Positions 1-11,828 of a DNA stretch of 64,000 bases are shown here, piece by piece. The position numbers and the translations under genes were made by a program. Where the stretch lies: positions 828,697 through 892,696 of the forward strand of contig JAOCPU010000006.1 in assembly GCA_035772785.1 (NCBI GenBank). The letters run 5' to 3'. Source of the stretch: Phlebiopsis flavidoalba. Its lineage: Eukaryota > Basidiomycota > Agaricomycetes > Polyporales > Phanerochaetaceae. How positions within the stretch are numbered: position 1 is the stretch's first letter; each line of letters begins with the position of its first letter. The notes below the pieces were generated by a model. It ran no database searches. It was not told where the DNA came from and saw only the letters and a program-made list of their open reading frames with translations.

Positions 1-2138
1 AGTGTATTGCCTGCGTTTGCTGCTTCGGTTCGGGCGGCGTAGCGGGTCGCACTGGGGATGAAGTCGGCCTCATCGTCGACATGCGTAGACTATATAGGCT
101 GCGTTTCAACTGCAGCGCCACGGCAGGCTAAGTAGAATCGTATGGATTTTCACGGATATATTCTGGTTTTATGCGTGCCTGGCTGAAAGCGTTAGTTATG
201 TAATCGTAGGTAAGCGCCCATGGACGAACGTGCACGGAGAGAGGCCAACCAGGACGGAATGACGAAGAACGTGCAGCGCGAGTCAAACCCAGTTCTGTTC
301 TGCAGGTGCCTGAAAGACGATTGGGTAGCTTGATTTCAATCTGGACAGATCTGCCCAACCTCGCAACACCGCTCATAAAGCTCTCGCACGACCACCATTC
401 ACTCATACCGCCTCTTTTTCGTTCCGCCCTCTTTCGCCCTCTCTCGTCAATCCACCGCTCATGGAACGTCCTACACGCGTTCCAATGTCTCACCCCCCTT
501 CCATCAAGTCGCCTCCTCCGCCGTATGTCCTCTCGGAAGCTCGCTTTTTCGCGCGTGCTCACAAGCCGTTCCAGATATCCCGACAATTTCGACCCCGCAG
601 CTCACGAGGAGCCTACTATAGAGCGTTCGTGACGGACTCGAGGCTCATTCAACACATAGTGTCAACCACACACGATACACGTCGCACTACGACATAGCCT
701 TCACGTACATCCGTCGCATCAGTCGCAAGCGAGATGGTTTCTTCAGCCATGCATATACGGCGCCGTGGGACTATCGCGGCCTCTAGTGGCAGCGAAAGAG
801 TCGTCCTAGCACTTTCGGTATGCCCGAAAATTACTGGCACCAAAGACACCCGGACCCGGTGATGTTGACTCCGCAAGTGGGGAGGCTCGGTCGGCTTTGG
901 AATATCCCAACGACGACGGACAGTCTGTCTACTCGTTATTTTCCGGCCGACCCGGCACGACGATCTGCCGTCATGCGGTCTATGCGCTCATATTCCCTCA
1001 CTCTCCCCATTCCTCTAACTATATGCACCGTCGGTGGTATCACAACGCTCAAACTCCATCGGTGCCGCCACAGCGCATCCCCGAACACACAGAGTCTCCA
1101 GAGTCACCCACTCTCCCAGCGCACCCGGCGACAGATGCTGCTGTCCCCAAACATCACCTGCACGCTCGCCACAGCCGAACCGTCCGGCCCCACTCCTGGG
1201 ATTGAGGAATACCATCACGCCTGGTGCATACACCCTCCGCATGTGCGCTGACCGTACCATGCTCCTTGCGCCACCGGAGAACTCGGCAGATCGAAAACCG
1301 GTGTAGGCAAAATCGAGGTATTCCCAAACTGCTTCATGCCTACGGTGTATGTCACCAGAGTACATCGCGGGAACGGTAGCTATGTGGGACAGTTCGAGTA
1401 CGCAAGGGTTCTCCAGAGTTTGGACTCGCCTCGTACTGATGTATATCACAGGATGGGCATTTCGAAAGATCAACCTCAATTATACATGGAGCCGCAATAC
1501 CAGGGAACCAACTGAAGGATTGTGTCTTCAGCCCCGTTTTCGAAAGATTAAAAGTAGCCTCGGGGTTCGTGTACGCATTTACATTGATTTGCGGGATGAT
1601 TGTAGCTAACCTGCGTTATTAGGATCGGTTGGATCTGGCAAGCGGCGGCAAAGTCCCCAAGCTCAAGCTCGACTGGGACTGTAGGACCGAGTCCGAGCTT
1701 TCGGTGCGTTCACTGTCGTGTATGACGCTTTCTTTCTCATTCAAGGCTCTGCCACAGTGCTGCGGAGGAGACGACAAGAAGGTCATTGCGCAATTTCGAC
1801 CAGCGGGTACGCAGGGGGGGGGGTCGGAGACCCATTGGCACGTTCGCGAACGGCCCACCCCACAAAACATCCTCGAGATTCCATACGACGATGGATCACA
1901 ACCTTCTCGATGAGATCGTTATGGTCCGTGTAAGCTGATCGCTGAGCGGAGACGGGCGGTTCCACGGAAGGGCGAACGAAGAGAGGGTTTAAACTATCGT
2001 GACACTGCTTTTTTTGCCCCTCGGGATCGGACCACATATATTTGTACTTCTTAATTCCTCCGATCCATATTTTGTCTTTTTGCTTTCCTGCGGTGTCCGC
2101 GCCATTTATGTATATTGTCCTGTATGTTTTGGAGGATG
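1..2138. other. Unassigned stretch, no recognised gene
   Basis: Open frames of 140-154 codons occur on both strands (minus 128-586 and 1015-1479, plus 820-1251), but they overlap one another and none carries a family motif I recognise. The minus frame ending at 128 and the minus frame at 1619-1870, which ends in a Ser-rich stretch, could be exon remnants. A run of eight G lies near 1815-1822. I make no gene call. Confidence 0.4.
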
Positions 2139-2142
2139 TAGA

Positions 2143-3367
2143 CTACACAATGACGTATGTTTGTACGGAGTTGATAATGTTCGGCTGACCTGGGCCATAA
2201 TCATCGTAATGAACAACTTCAGCTTCTAGCATCGATCGAACGGCTTCTAGCATGAGGTTGTGAGACATCAGTCGATCTGGGCCAGCGTTAACACAGAACA
2301 CCCAATTTAGCTGCTTCGCGGCAAGAAGACGTGGGTTCCTTCGGATGACCGTGACGAGGTCTAGCCATGCTAGCGCTATCAACTATCTGCCGTTATTTGT
2401 ACGCTCGTGTAGGTATCGCGTCCAGGGACTTTGTGATTGGGGACCGGGCACGCGCCAACCACGTGAGGTCGATCCTCGATGGTGCGCAGGGCGGTCGCAA
2501 ATATTCCATGAATGCGCCATGCCCGAAACTTTCTAGCCTCGTGGTTGAAGTCAGGGGGGGCGGTTACGGTGTGCGTCATTGAGGAGCCTACACTCTTGAC
2601 CTGATGAGAGGATGTCGGGCAGCTGGGCTGCGCCTTCTCCGACGCGAGACTTCGTTTGGATGGTCTATCTAGATGCTGCCACAAAGGCCAGATCGGAAAA
2701 TCAGGATGAATAGGCACGCGGTAGGGAATATGGCACGGGCGATCGAGCACAAACACAAATTCCACAGGTCCAGCCCGCTCGGGCATCAAATTGAACTCAG
2801 TCGTTGAGGACCTATAGCGTCATTGTTATGATGTTGTGGTCCTTCATTAGAAAAGCCGTAAAAGCCTACGTACTATTGAAAAGCCCTGTGCAGAAGATAC
2901 AGTACAGGAGGAGGTTATGATGTCACCAGAGGGTTCGCCCAAATGTCATAAAAGGTGCTACTCTCGACGACCAGCGAGCGGTGTGAGTGGGAATCTGTGT
3001 ACTCCGCTATCGTCTCCAAAGTCAACACGAGATTATCACATCAATACATCCGATAAATTATCGTAACCTTTCGAGGCACCTTGGATGACGCCTATTTTGC
3101 CCTGCTGGCTTCTGCGGTCTTGCTCTACACTCGTAACCGACTCCTCTGTCTGTCCTTCACAAACCCTCGGATGATCGCCTCTTTTGCGCGTGGCGGCTCG
3201 AACGGGGTGCGTCCATGTGCATGTTGGAGACGCTTCAGACCGTAGGGAGCTGTGCATTCGAAGTTCTGGTCACCAGCCACTCACGAAGCCCCTTGTATGT
3301 ATCGCAGTAAAGCTTCGTCGGAAAACTCTGGCTTGAACTTCGCGCGGATTTTGTTGGTCGCAGACAT
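2143..3367 (-). CDS. Possible multi-exon gene, unknown function
   Basis: A minus-strand series of frames reads plausibly as exons of one gene. It would start at an ATG at 3367 (MSATNKIRAKFKPEF...), followed by a GTGAGT donor shortly after. A 136-codon frame at 2379-2789 contains VLDRPCHIPYR and FPIWPLWQHLDR, and a further piece at 2143-2382 contains LAWLDLVTVIRRNPR. I do not recognise the family. The frames do not join without introns or indels, as elsewhere in this window. Both ends are uncertain, and this could be two genes or chance open frames. Confidence 0.3.
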
Positions 3368-5041
3368 GATAGACGAACAAAATGTCAAGCAATGGAGTTT
3401 AAAATACTAGGGGGAAGGGGGAAGGTGCCGAAGGAAGGGGGGGGAGCTGCTGTGGAACTGGGTTACGAGGGGTGGGTGGCAGGGCGAGGGGGTGGACAAG
3501 GATGAAGAAAGGGAGAAAGGCGCAATTGAGCATGTCGTCTGTCCGTTGGTATAAAATATGAGTGGAGAGGAAGGGCTCACTTTTGATGGGGAAGAGTTCG
3601 AAGTTTAATATGGCGTACGGAATTGGTCGTACGTGATTCGTCTGAGGGGGTGTGGCTGCAGCTGGCTCATGGGCTCATCCGACTTTAACAGTACATCCCC
3701 AACCTATGATTACGGAACAATTTCGTCGTCCACCGCTCCGGACCAAGTCACTTCGGTCACTCTCCATTTTTATGGCGCATTTCTGGCAGTAATTGAATTC
3801 GATTCGAAGACATCATGGCCTTCTTACATAGGAGCCTCGGCGGGTGCCAACAACAGCAAGTTCAAAGTGAGATCGGCGGTTCGTAAGCAAGTGGCTGCCG
3901 AATGGGTGCCGGGCGCCGAGCAAGCGAAGGAGTTTAAAGAACCACGGATTGATCTGATCTTCAAAACAGTCGGCGTTGAGCAAGGCAGTTGGCTTGGGAC
4001 ATACCGCGAGTATGTTTTCCTTCCTGGAGTGCGACTTTCGACAGTGACGCAGTAATGTATAATCCTGTTCGCGCCAAAGTGTTCCAGATCAAACTCCATA
4101 ATTATTGCAATGAGGTCACCAGGATTCCAGGATTCTGATTGGAAACCACGAAGTTGTCTAATCCTCCCACGTCTACTCTGGTAGGCTCAATGGGAGGGCC
4201 TCTTGTCTTGTGTTTCGTACTATCTTCTGCCGCCACGCGGTTCCGTTTAAATTTCCGGAGAGATCCACCTGTACTGAGGTATTTAGGCACCACTGATGTT
4301 TCGTTGACTGTTAGACAAAAAAAAAACGACAAAAAAAACGTATTGCGTATTGCGGCCGCGAGGCTACCCGCTGCAACAACGCCCATGCAACCGAAATGTA
4401 GATTCTTAGCCCCAGCTGGGTCGCATTTTGCATCTCAGTCGTGTTCCACTTTACAGAGATTTGGTGTGTCCTTTGATATCATAAAGCCTTGTAAATCTTT
4501 GACGCCCAAATGTGCCATTTGAAAAAGCGCTCTCTGAAAAAGCAAGCCTGAACCTATTAATACTCCGCTGCATGACTTCAAGCTTCCCGAAACTTATGGT
4601 CAGCAGCTTTGCTCTTGAACGATTAGCCTGTCATAGAAAACAACAGCATTCGACGTAATGGTCACGCCCGTGGATCAGCCGTGGGGTCGCCGTGATCCGG
4701 ACCGTTTGCATTCAAACGAACAATATAGAAGGGTTTATGTCGCCACGTTTGCTATACCGTATACGACGTAGAGAGGTGATGGGGTGTCCGCTGGCTATTA
4801 ATCTGGTCAGGAACCTCGGGGGTTTTGGAAACTGAACAGTGTCCAGCAGTCAGTCATCATCTGCAGGTCATCTCTTTTCCATTTGCACGAATGCGTTGGC
4901 TTACACCCTATGGGGTATGATCGTATTGCGAAAGCGTTACTTCTCAGCCTAGCAGGAAGCAGTGTGGTTATATAGAACGCCGCGGTGGAGACACTTTGTT
5001 GTCCAGTCGCAAGTTCGACGCATCTACAGCTGTAGCCCACA
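3368..5041. other. Intergenic or unassigned, with G-rich tract and A tracts
   Basis: A purine/G-rich tract at about 3410-3530 lies upstream of the possible gene starting at 3367 and may be its promoter region. A TATAAAATA-like box sits near 3550. A 140-codon plus frame at 3633-4055 and a minus frame at 4102-4386 are open but resemble nothing I know. Two A-rich runs lie at 4316-4340. No supported gene. Confidence 0.4.
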
Positions 5042-6447
5042 ATGGCGCGATTCTTGATTTGCACGCTTGTGTTCATATCTTCTGTCTTAGCTTTCTGTAA
5101 GTGTGCTGTGAAGCCGCCAATACAGGACTGTACTGACCGGTGTATGCAGCGTTGCCCGCGGTCCCAGCGTCATGCTCGACACGCCGTCAATATTCCTTTC
5201 AACGATGACAAGCTCCCCGACCCATTCTTGTTCAACAAACAACGGAAAGAAAGTCCGCACTTTGGAGGACTGTGCCTGCCGCCGCGAGCAAATCAGGTCA
5301 CTCATCCAGGGCTACGAAGCTGGTACCTTGCCCCCAAGACCCCCAACATGTCTCTTCCACCTTCACCAAGAATGGCCTCACAGGCAAACTTGACGGTTGA
5401 CTGCGGGTTTCCCCCATAACACTATCACGTTCACTCTCTCGCGCCATCACCTTCCCGAATGGCCACTGCGCGCCCAGCGCGGGATGGCCGCTGGTCATCG
5501 CGTACGATGGCCTCAGTATCCCTGTCCCGGACGGAGTGAGCATCTGGCTATACTGAACATACACACTGTGTACTCACGAAGTCGCCTAGATCGCGCAGTT
5601 TTTTGACCTATGCCAATAGCGCCATGGCACAGCAAAATGACCAGTCTAGCAGGGGCGTCGGTCTCTTCTCTTCGCGATGAACCCTTTACAAGTTCGATGG
5701 CCTGGGAATGGTTTAACTTTTTGGGCAAAACGCTACAGCAAGTTCGATGGCGGCGTGGGTATGGGGTCTAAGCTCGTATCATCGACGCTTCTCGAGGATA
5801 GTCCTTCTGCCCATATCAACACGAAGAAGATCGGATCGCTGTTACGGGGTGCTCTCAGTGACGGCAAGGGTGCTCTTATGGCGGGAGCCTTCGAGGAACG
5901 CATCGCCCTCACCATCCCTCAGGAGTCCGGTTCGGGTGGAGACACCTGCTGGCGTCTGTCCAAGTTCGAAGCAGGACAATGGCGATGTCGTTCAGGCAGG
6001 CGACGGAGATCGTCCATCCCGGAGAACGTCTGGTTCTCGACGAACTTCGATAACTTCGTGTTCAACATCAGCCTCCTCCCCTATGGACCACCACTCGCTT
6101 GCGGCTCTGGTCGCACCGCGGCCCATGATCTCCTACGAGAACACCGACTTCGAGTGGCTCAGCCCCCTGAGCGGTTTCGGCTGCATGACGGCGGCGCATT
6201 CGGTCTGGGAGTCGATGGACATTGCAGACCATCACGGCTTCGTGCAGGTCGGCAAACCACAGCAGAGCCACTGCTTCTTCCCCTCCGACCTCAAACCCTA
6301 CCCTCTTCGCGTTCTTTGACAAGTTCCTGTTGGACAAGGAGGCGAACACCCACTGTCTTCGACAAAACAGAATGGGCTGTTCAACTTGCGGGCACCATCT
6401 GGAACCCAGCCCAGTGGATCAACTGGACCACACCTAGGCTGGTGTAG
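5042..6447 (+). CDS. Glucuronoyl esterase (carbohydrate esterase family 15)
   Basis: CE15 enzymes are secreted esterases that cut the ester between 4-O-methyl-glucuronic acid on xylan and lignin alcohols. The ATG at 5042 opens a signal peptide ([18 protein letters not shown]), followed by a short intron (GTAAGT donor near 5097, TGCAG acceptor near 5149). Family motifs then follow in order: KLPDPFLF; a [15 protein letters not shown] block; [26 protein letters not shown] with the nucleophile Ser (5841-5855); [54 protein letters not shown] with the acidic residue; [10 protein letters not shown]; and SHC with the catalytic His. It ends in [12 protein letters not shown]. The blocks lie in different frames, with at least five small indels, one inside the nucleophile motif. 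No CBM1 is seen. The gene is convergent with the dioxygenase about 100 bp downstream. The identity is firm; integrity as written is not. Confidence 0.85.
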
Positions 6448-6550
6448 AATAATCATTTGCAGACTCACTCTTCGACAAATAGATAGACCCTCAAAATGAA
6501 ATCGATATTCCGCGTAGTGTACATATCCGTGTTGTAAAAAGTTGCAAATG

Positions 6551-7997
6551 TCAAGCCATCAGCGCAATATGTTTGAGCTCACTGGCAGGATATGAGCATG
6601 ACTATGTGTTTGATGGACCCCACGTAACTCACTTTTGCACTTGTTGTCCGACCTTCATGGGCGCATACTGTGTCTCCTCTTCATCCCCCGTTCCCAGGTT
6701 AGCAGTGTTAGCTTTGGCCTGCTTAGCGCGTTTCTTGCAACGAGGGAATAGGGGCAAGATCAAAGTCAGAGGACAAATGCCAGAAAAATGTCGAGGAAAT
6801 TCGAATTAGTGGACGGGAAGGCGCGGACTCTTTGCGGCGTTGAATGGCCTACAAAAGTTGGGTTTGAGAGAGGTACCCTCATACGTAGTGTGTGGACTAA
6901 CTTGTAGCGTAGCGTCGTTGACGACTACTTCGTGGAAGCCCGCTTTAACTAGACCTCCACTGAGGTGTTCGAGTTGCTTCCCAGCTTGCACTAAGAGATA
7001 CCTTCCTGTCGCAGGGAACCTGACGGGAATCCGCTTGCCAGTATTACGAGCCCAAATATTTAGTCCCGGATATCTTGAGCGACCCCGTGAATAGTCAGGA
7101 AGTTGAGGTCCGTGTGGAAAACCGGCAAGGATGGTATCCTTCTCGCCATATTTAACGAGGTCAGACGCAGTCGGTGCAAGGAGATGAGGTCTATGCGCAA
7201 AATTAAGGTTCAGATTATGAGGAAGCCTAAGACGAGGATGACATGCCCGTATCGTCCTGCTTCCCTGAAGGTCTCTTTGGGGAGACCAAGACCGACGGCG
7301 GCCATCTCTGCGAGATTTTCCACACTTTCGGGATGTTAGACACGAGTGTGTCGGGTGAGAATCAGAATTCAACCTACGCGTTCTTCATGGACTGTCCCCA
7401 TTTCTCCATAACTGGGGTCCACCGTGTTGAATGCTCTCCGCTTGGGGTACTACGTTCGGGCGTTGAGACCGGGGAATTGCGTCTCGTATGGCGGTTTCTC
7501 GCTCATCTTCCAGAAGAAGCGACACTTGGGGTCAGGGCTGTGTGCTGTAATATCCAAGGGCCGCTCAGAGGGTTCAAGACGTGCAATGATGTTTAAACAG
7601 GGCTCGTCTGCTGCACACTTCGGCTTCTCGTGTGTTCTCTAGAGTCACGCCAACCTAGCAAGAGTGAAGTGATGGGTACGGATATTTACTGGAGTGGGTT
7701 ACCTGATAGCCCAACTCAGGACGCTCATCCTTCTTGAGATCAGCCTCATGTTGAGCAAAGTAATCCTCAATGAGGTCGAGGAACACGGTATTGTCTTCTT
7801 CAGAGACACGTGAGTCGTGTAGAAGCAGTGCTCCGTAGGTAATGAGGGCATCCGCAGCCTGTAAATCTGGTGTTCATAAGCATGTGGAAACCTCTAGACG
7901 TGTTCTACTTTTGGCACTCTTGAAGGACTGCAAGGGAGTCCGACGGCTGAGAGAGGAAAACGTCGAGGTCAACGATGGGCAGAATAACGTCGGTCAT
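6551..7997 (-). CDS. 2-oxoglutarate/Fe(II) dioxygenase, isopenicillin N synthase-like fold
   Basis: Start ATG at 7997 (MTDVILPIVDLDVFL). Exons separated by about 50-bp introns follow: an N-terminal block (ALITYGALLLHDSRVS, FLDLIEDYFAQHEADLKK), then CLNIIARLEPSERPLDI, VMEKWGQSMKNA, LAEMAAVGLGLPKETFREAG, and DLVKYGEKDTILAGF followed by the metal-binding HTD of the HxD motif in a shifted frame. Next come GRSRYPGLNIWARNTGKRIP, LLVQAGKQLEHLSGG, KAGFHEVVVND with the distal His, and IRISSTFFWHLSSDFDLAP. The C-terminus comes after a last intron and ends ELKHIALMA. This matches fungal clavaminate-synthase-like oxygenases of unknown substrate. At least four indels break the frame, for example at the HTD and near 6730. 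The start lies 88 bp from the MITE at 8085, which occupies the promoter shared with UBC12. Confidence 0.85.
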
Positions 7998-8076
7998 CGC
8001 GGTATACGTCGATTTGAAGGCTGAAAGAGATTGTGGGTTGAAAATCTGAGTGCGTCCCAGCTTTATAGCGGCTTGT

Positions 8077-8084
8077 GAGAAAGG
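8077..8084. repeat. Left target site duplication of MITE
   Basis: GAGAAAGG immediately left of the inverted repeat, identical to 8729-8736. Confidence 0.85.
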
Positions 8085-8222
8085 CTAGTCTCGTGTGACC
8101 AGCCCCTTCACTTTTTCGTCGGAGCTTCAATAAATTGATGCGAGACTACGTCGCACAAAACGCTTCCTGAAGGTCTGGTAGCTTTAACCCCCGTGACTCC
8201 TGGATCGTGTCACAGTGTGACC
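8085..8222 (+). repeat. Left terminal inverted repeat of MITE
   Basis: About 138 bp, inverted complement of 8594-8728 with a few small gaps. The inner end carries a TCACAGTGTGA near-palindrome. Confidence 0.88.
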
Positions 8223-8593
8223 TCCCCTTCACTCGCTGTCCCGGCCATATACCTGCTCTACTCGTGGTATTTGTATAAATATAACACTAATCATCGCTTG
8301 TTAAGTATAATAGAAAGCCAGTAAGTATATTTTAGGGCTGCATGCGCTCCAATGTGCGTATACCATCCGAAGGAAGAAGAGCCTTCGCGGCAGCTGGGAG
8401 GAAATAGGCGCTGAGACAAGATGAGAGCATTGCTCATGTTGGGCAGATTTGACCGATTATCTCCAGGTTTTTTTGTGGAATCAAAGTCTATAATGCTTAT
8501 GAAATCATTCTATGTACTCTCTATACAGACTTGGAGGGAAGACCTGGCCAGAACAGGTTCAGCAGAGAGGCGGGAATGACGAAATAGACGGTC

Positions 8594-8728
8594 GGTCACA
8601 GCTGTGACACGATCCAGGAGTCACGGTGGTGTAAAGCTACAGACCTTCAGGAGCGTTTTGTGCGACGTAGTCGTACCCATCAATTTATTGAAGCTCCAGA
8701 AATGAAGGGCGACTGGATCACGAGACTA
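8594..8728 (-). repeat. Right terminal inverted repeat of MITE
   Basis: About 135 bp, inverted complement of 8085-8222. The inner end holds the perfect palindrome TCACAGCTGTGA. Confidence 0.88.
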
Positions 8729-8736
8729 GAGAAAGG
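8729..8736. repeat. Right target site duplication of MITE
   Basis: GAGAAAGG immediately right of the inverted repeat, identical to 8077-8084. Confidence 0.85.
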
Positions 8737-8951
8737 CCAGACTTGGATGGCTGCCATATGGTCAGGAGCGAATCATTGCAACCGATATGCACGAGCGGCC
8801 TGTGCATCTTCAGTTGGCGGCTATTGTAGATAGGCGCCCTAATACACCCGCCACAACGATGCCCCAAGGCGTAGCTCAACATCAGCTTTAGCACACACAC
8901 CTCACTTCGCCACAACCTCGTCCCCCCCACATTCGAGACCACACAGTCAAC

Positions 8952-9811
8952 ATGATCAAGGTAAGTCGCCCCGGAGCTAGCCAATTATTGATCTCAGCTG
9001 CTCACGTGAATTAGATATGGAGCATGAAGAAGAACGAGGACGCGGCAGCGAAGAAGCGTCCAAAGACCAGCGCGGCGCAGATCCGGGTACAGAAAGGTAC
9101 GCATCGGTTTTTAGCAAAGGCAGCACTTACTACCTTCACGCCAGCCGTTGACGCCTTACCCCAGATCCTTACCGAGCTTGACTTGCCATCGACGATGACA
9201 AGACCACTTTCCCTGACCCCGCTGATCTCCTCAACTGAGTCACCTTGACCATTACCCCCGATGAGGGTAGGTCGCGTTTCGATGTATATGCGATATCCAA
9301 CCTATTGACACTAGGTTTTTGTCTTATTCCTAGGCATGTACAAAGGCGAACGGTGCATTCGTCTTCTCCTTCGTAATTAACAACAACTACCCACACGAGC
9401 CACCAAAGGTTAAATGCACACAGAAGGTACGCCTTCTACGATGTCATTATCGTGCATGAGCTAGACGAATATTTTTAGACCCTATATCATTCACCCCCCG
9501 AACGTTGATCTGGAGGGTAACGCTTTGCCATTTGAACATCCTCCGGGAGGATTGGAAGCCAGTACTCAACCTCAATTCCGTCATGGTCGGCCTGCAATAC
9601 CTCTTTCTTGAGCCAAATGCGGATGATCCACTAAAACAAAGGTTGCGCCACATACCTCTGTCAATTTTCAGCTCACTCAAGAAACTTCACATATTTAGAG
9701 GCCGCCGAAGAGCTGCGGAAGAACCGCGAACAGTTCCTATACAACGTCAAGGCGTCCATGCGAGGCGGCGCCATCAAGGGGGTACAATACGATAGAGTGA
9801 GCGACCAGTGA
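8952..9811 (+). CDS. UBC12: NEDD8-conjugating enzyme E2 Ubc12
   Basis: Ubc12 carries NEDD8/Rub1 as a thioester on a Cys and passes it to cullins. Exon 1 is only ATG-ATC-AAG (8952-8960). After a GTAAGT intron, exon 2 (9015-9096) gives the family N-terminus [20 protein letters not shown]. Later blocks are [92 protein letters not shown] and [19 protein letters not shown], ending SDQ-stop. The catalytic Cys codon is present at 9526-9528 but extra bases on both sides put it out of frame. Other one-base shifts occur at the start of the LTELDLP exon and around 9200-9240. Length and block order are those of an intact, ancestrally single-copy gene. Confidence 0.94.
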
Positions 9812-9989
9812 GATATGTATTAGAGGACCCGGTGAACCATGTTCTATACACTTTACTCATGACGCCATGACGCTACATCACACGTAGTTAGATGACATCC
9901 CTTTATCCGGTGTGTACGCATACATAATCCTTCCACACTTGCCCATGTACTGTAATCCATATATCACCTATGAAGCCGGCCCAAGCTCG

Positions 9990-11076
9990 GGATCTTCGAC
10001 TACGCGTTTTGAATAGATGTCAAGCGTTAGAGGTCGTCTGAATCACAATATTGTCAGAAATTCAGTTTGAGGAACCGTGTCGACTCCTCTGATCTTGACG
10101 AAAGGCATCTTGACCCGCAGATTGATTGGTTCACACCGCGGCTTTGAACGTCACGTAGCTCTGAGTCATCGTCATAGTTCGGTGCCCAGACGTGTTTATT
10201 CGAGTTACTGAGCGGCATTCTGCGGCATTTCGGGCATCGACGAAGGATACAACGTTTTGTGTATGTAGGCACGACATCTTGGGTTGACATGTGAGAATGG
10301 AAGACGAAGCGTGAAGGGCATATGCAGATCAATTGTGTGGATGAACGCAGCGGCTTTTCGTGCTGGCTTATCAGTAAGGGCTAGTTGTGCATATAGGGGA
10401 TCTATAGCCGGAGTTTACAGAGTAGAGGCTGTCCTTGTTAGCTATTAGAGGCGACGTACCTTCATCGACGCTCCTGAATATCCCATATCTGGTCTCTCTA
10501 CCCCTCGCGCGGTTTTGTTCGATTTCAGCAGGCAGCCGGAAGGTACAGATGTATATGTTTCTCTTGCCAGTGAAGAGAGAGGCGATCGGAAGAGAGACAG
10601 TGGACACGGTGACTCTCCAAGGACCACTGATGGTGGCCCGATATCTCTGGGTAGTGGATTGCGGTTTGACGGGGAACGTTGAGCTAATATGATTTGCCTG
10701 TTGAGCAGCAGGGTGACCGAAACTGATGGACTGTGAGCAGCGAGATAGACGACGAAAAGCGTTGGACGCAAGAGTAGAGACCGACAGGGCGGAGCGACAG
10801 GGGTCACATTGGCAGTAGGGATTTGAGGAGGATAAGTCTGATAGAGGACTGTGATCAGACTTTTCGGAGGGCGAGTTGGCTGCGGGGGACGAGGTCTGGT
10901 CTAGGGAGATTATGTGACGGTGCTCGACAAGGGAGAAGGAGTGTGGAGGCCAAGGAGGGAAATGGGAGTCGCGCGAGGGCCAGATTCGTGCGGTAGATCG
11001 ATCGCATGGCGTCGGGCGCACAAACGGTCACCCAGATTTGCTTCCGCACTTCACCATCTCCAACTCCGACCACCAC
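9990..11076 (-). CDS. Hypothetical minus-strand gene, unknown
   Basis: A 216-codon open frame (10371-11021) is rich in Ser, Pro and Arg. A second minus frame (10054-10332) contains a CILRRCPKC stretch. A GTACGT donor near 10455 and a CAACTAG acceptor near 10382 could join a block ending DMGYSGASMK to one beginning ALTDKPARKAAAFIHTIDL. No family is recognised. This may be one gene of at least three exons or chance frames. Ends are approximate. Confidence 0.25.
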
Positions 11077-11828
11077 CTTCTCGCGACTCGCGACCTGTGC
11101 TTGCTACAGATGGCTCTTTGCACCTTTACCGTGCGTCCTGCGCGCAAGTCCTCCTGGAAATCGCGCCGAAATTATTCATCGAAATAGGGTTGAAGTTGGA
11201 GTCGCGGTAGCTGGAGTTGGGATCAAATAAGTACATGCTTGCAGCACGCGTGTCTTGAGCAGACTAGTAAGAAACGGCATCGGGAGGGTGGTTCAATGAT
11301 CAAACACTGCAGCATTGGGTGATTAGTTGAGAGATGTCGTACGAGAGTTGCGAATCGTCGGAGACCGAGGGATGGCTGCATGGCAATGATTCGCCCCAAC
11401 ACCATGGATATCTAGCCGGTAGCAAGATTCTTCAGCTGTCTGAGTTCACATGCGGCGCGGTGTTCATCGTTTGCTAAAATTGTGCCATGTTGTGCAGCGC
11501 TGGAGGGAAATGTGGACGGACCAGCCTGCCAGGGGTGGTTGCCGCTTCACAGGAACTAGCGGTTGGATCCATCCACCATCGTCCATGTGTACGATTGAGA
11601 GTTAGGTTCATCTCTCCTTCCAGGGCGTGTCGCGTATGCTGACAACCTTTGCGCCTAAGATTGTCCGGAAGGCCCTTGATTTTTTTGCTAGTTCTTGTTC
11701 CACATACTTCCTCCCCGTCTCTCTTCGAGTTCGCCGCCGTGATGCATTGCTTTTGAGGACTATTCAGCAAGCTCGTGCCTCGTAAATGTAAAGCTGTCTG
11801 TCCGTTCACGTATACTGCTTGGGCCACA

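Larger units (their letters stand above)
8085..8728. mobile_element. Non-autonomous hAT-like MITE
   Basis: This 644-bp element has long imperfect terminal inverted repeats, left 8085-8222 and right 8594-8728. They share perfect blocks of 17-23 bp, such as AGCTTCAATAAATTGATG and ACTACGTCGCACAAAACGC. The ends read CTAGTCTCGTG and its complement. An identical 8-bp duplication, GAGAAAGG, flanks it at 8077-8084 and 8729-8736. Eight-bp duplications are the hallmark of the hAT superfamily; Mutator-like elements give 9 bp and piggyBac gives TTAA. The interior is AT-rich with no transposase, so it would depend on an autonomous relative elsewhere. It sits between two divergent genes and may alter their promoters. 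Confidence 0.88.

Noticed and set aside
5513..5728. Minus-strand frame over the CE15 gene
   Set aside because: It is a shadow of the plus-strand esterase, whose blocks match the family in order.
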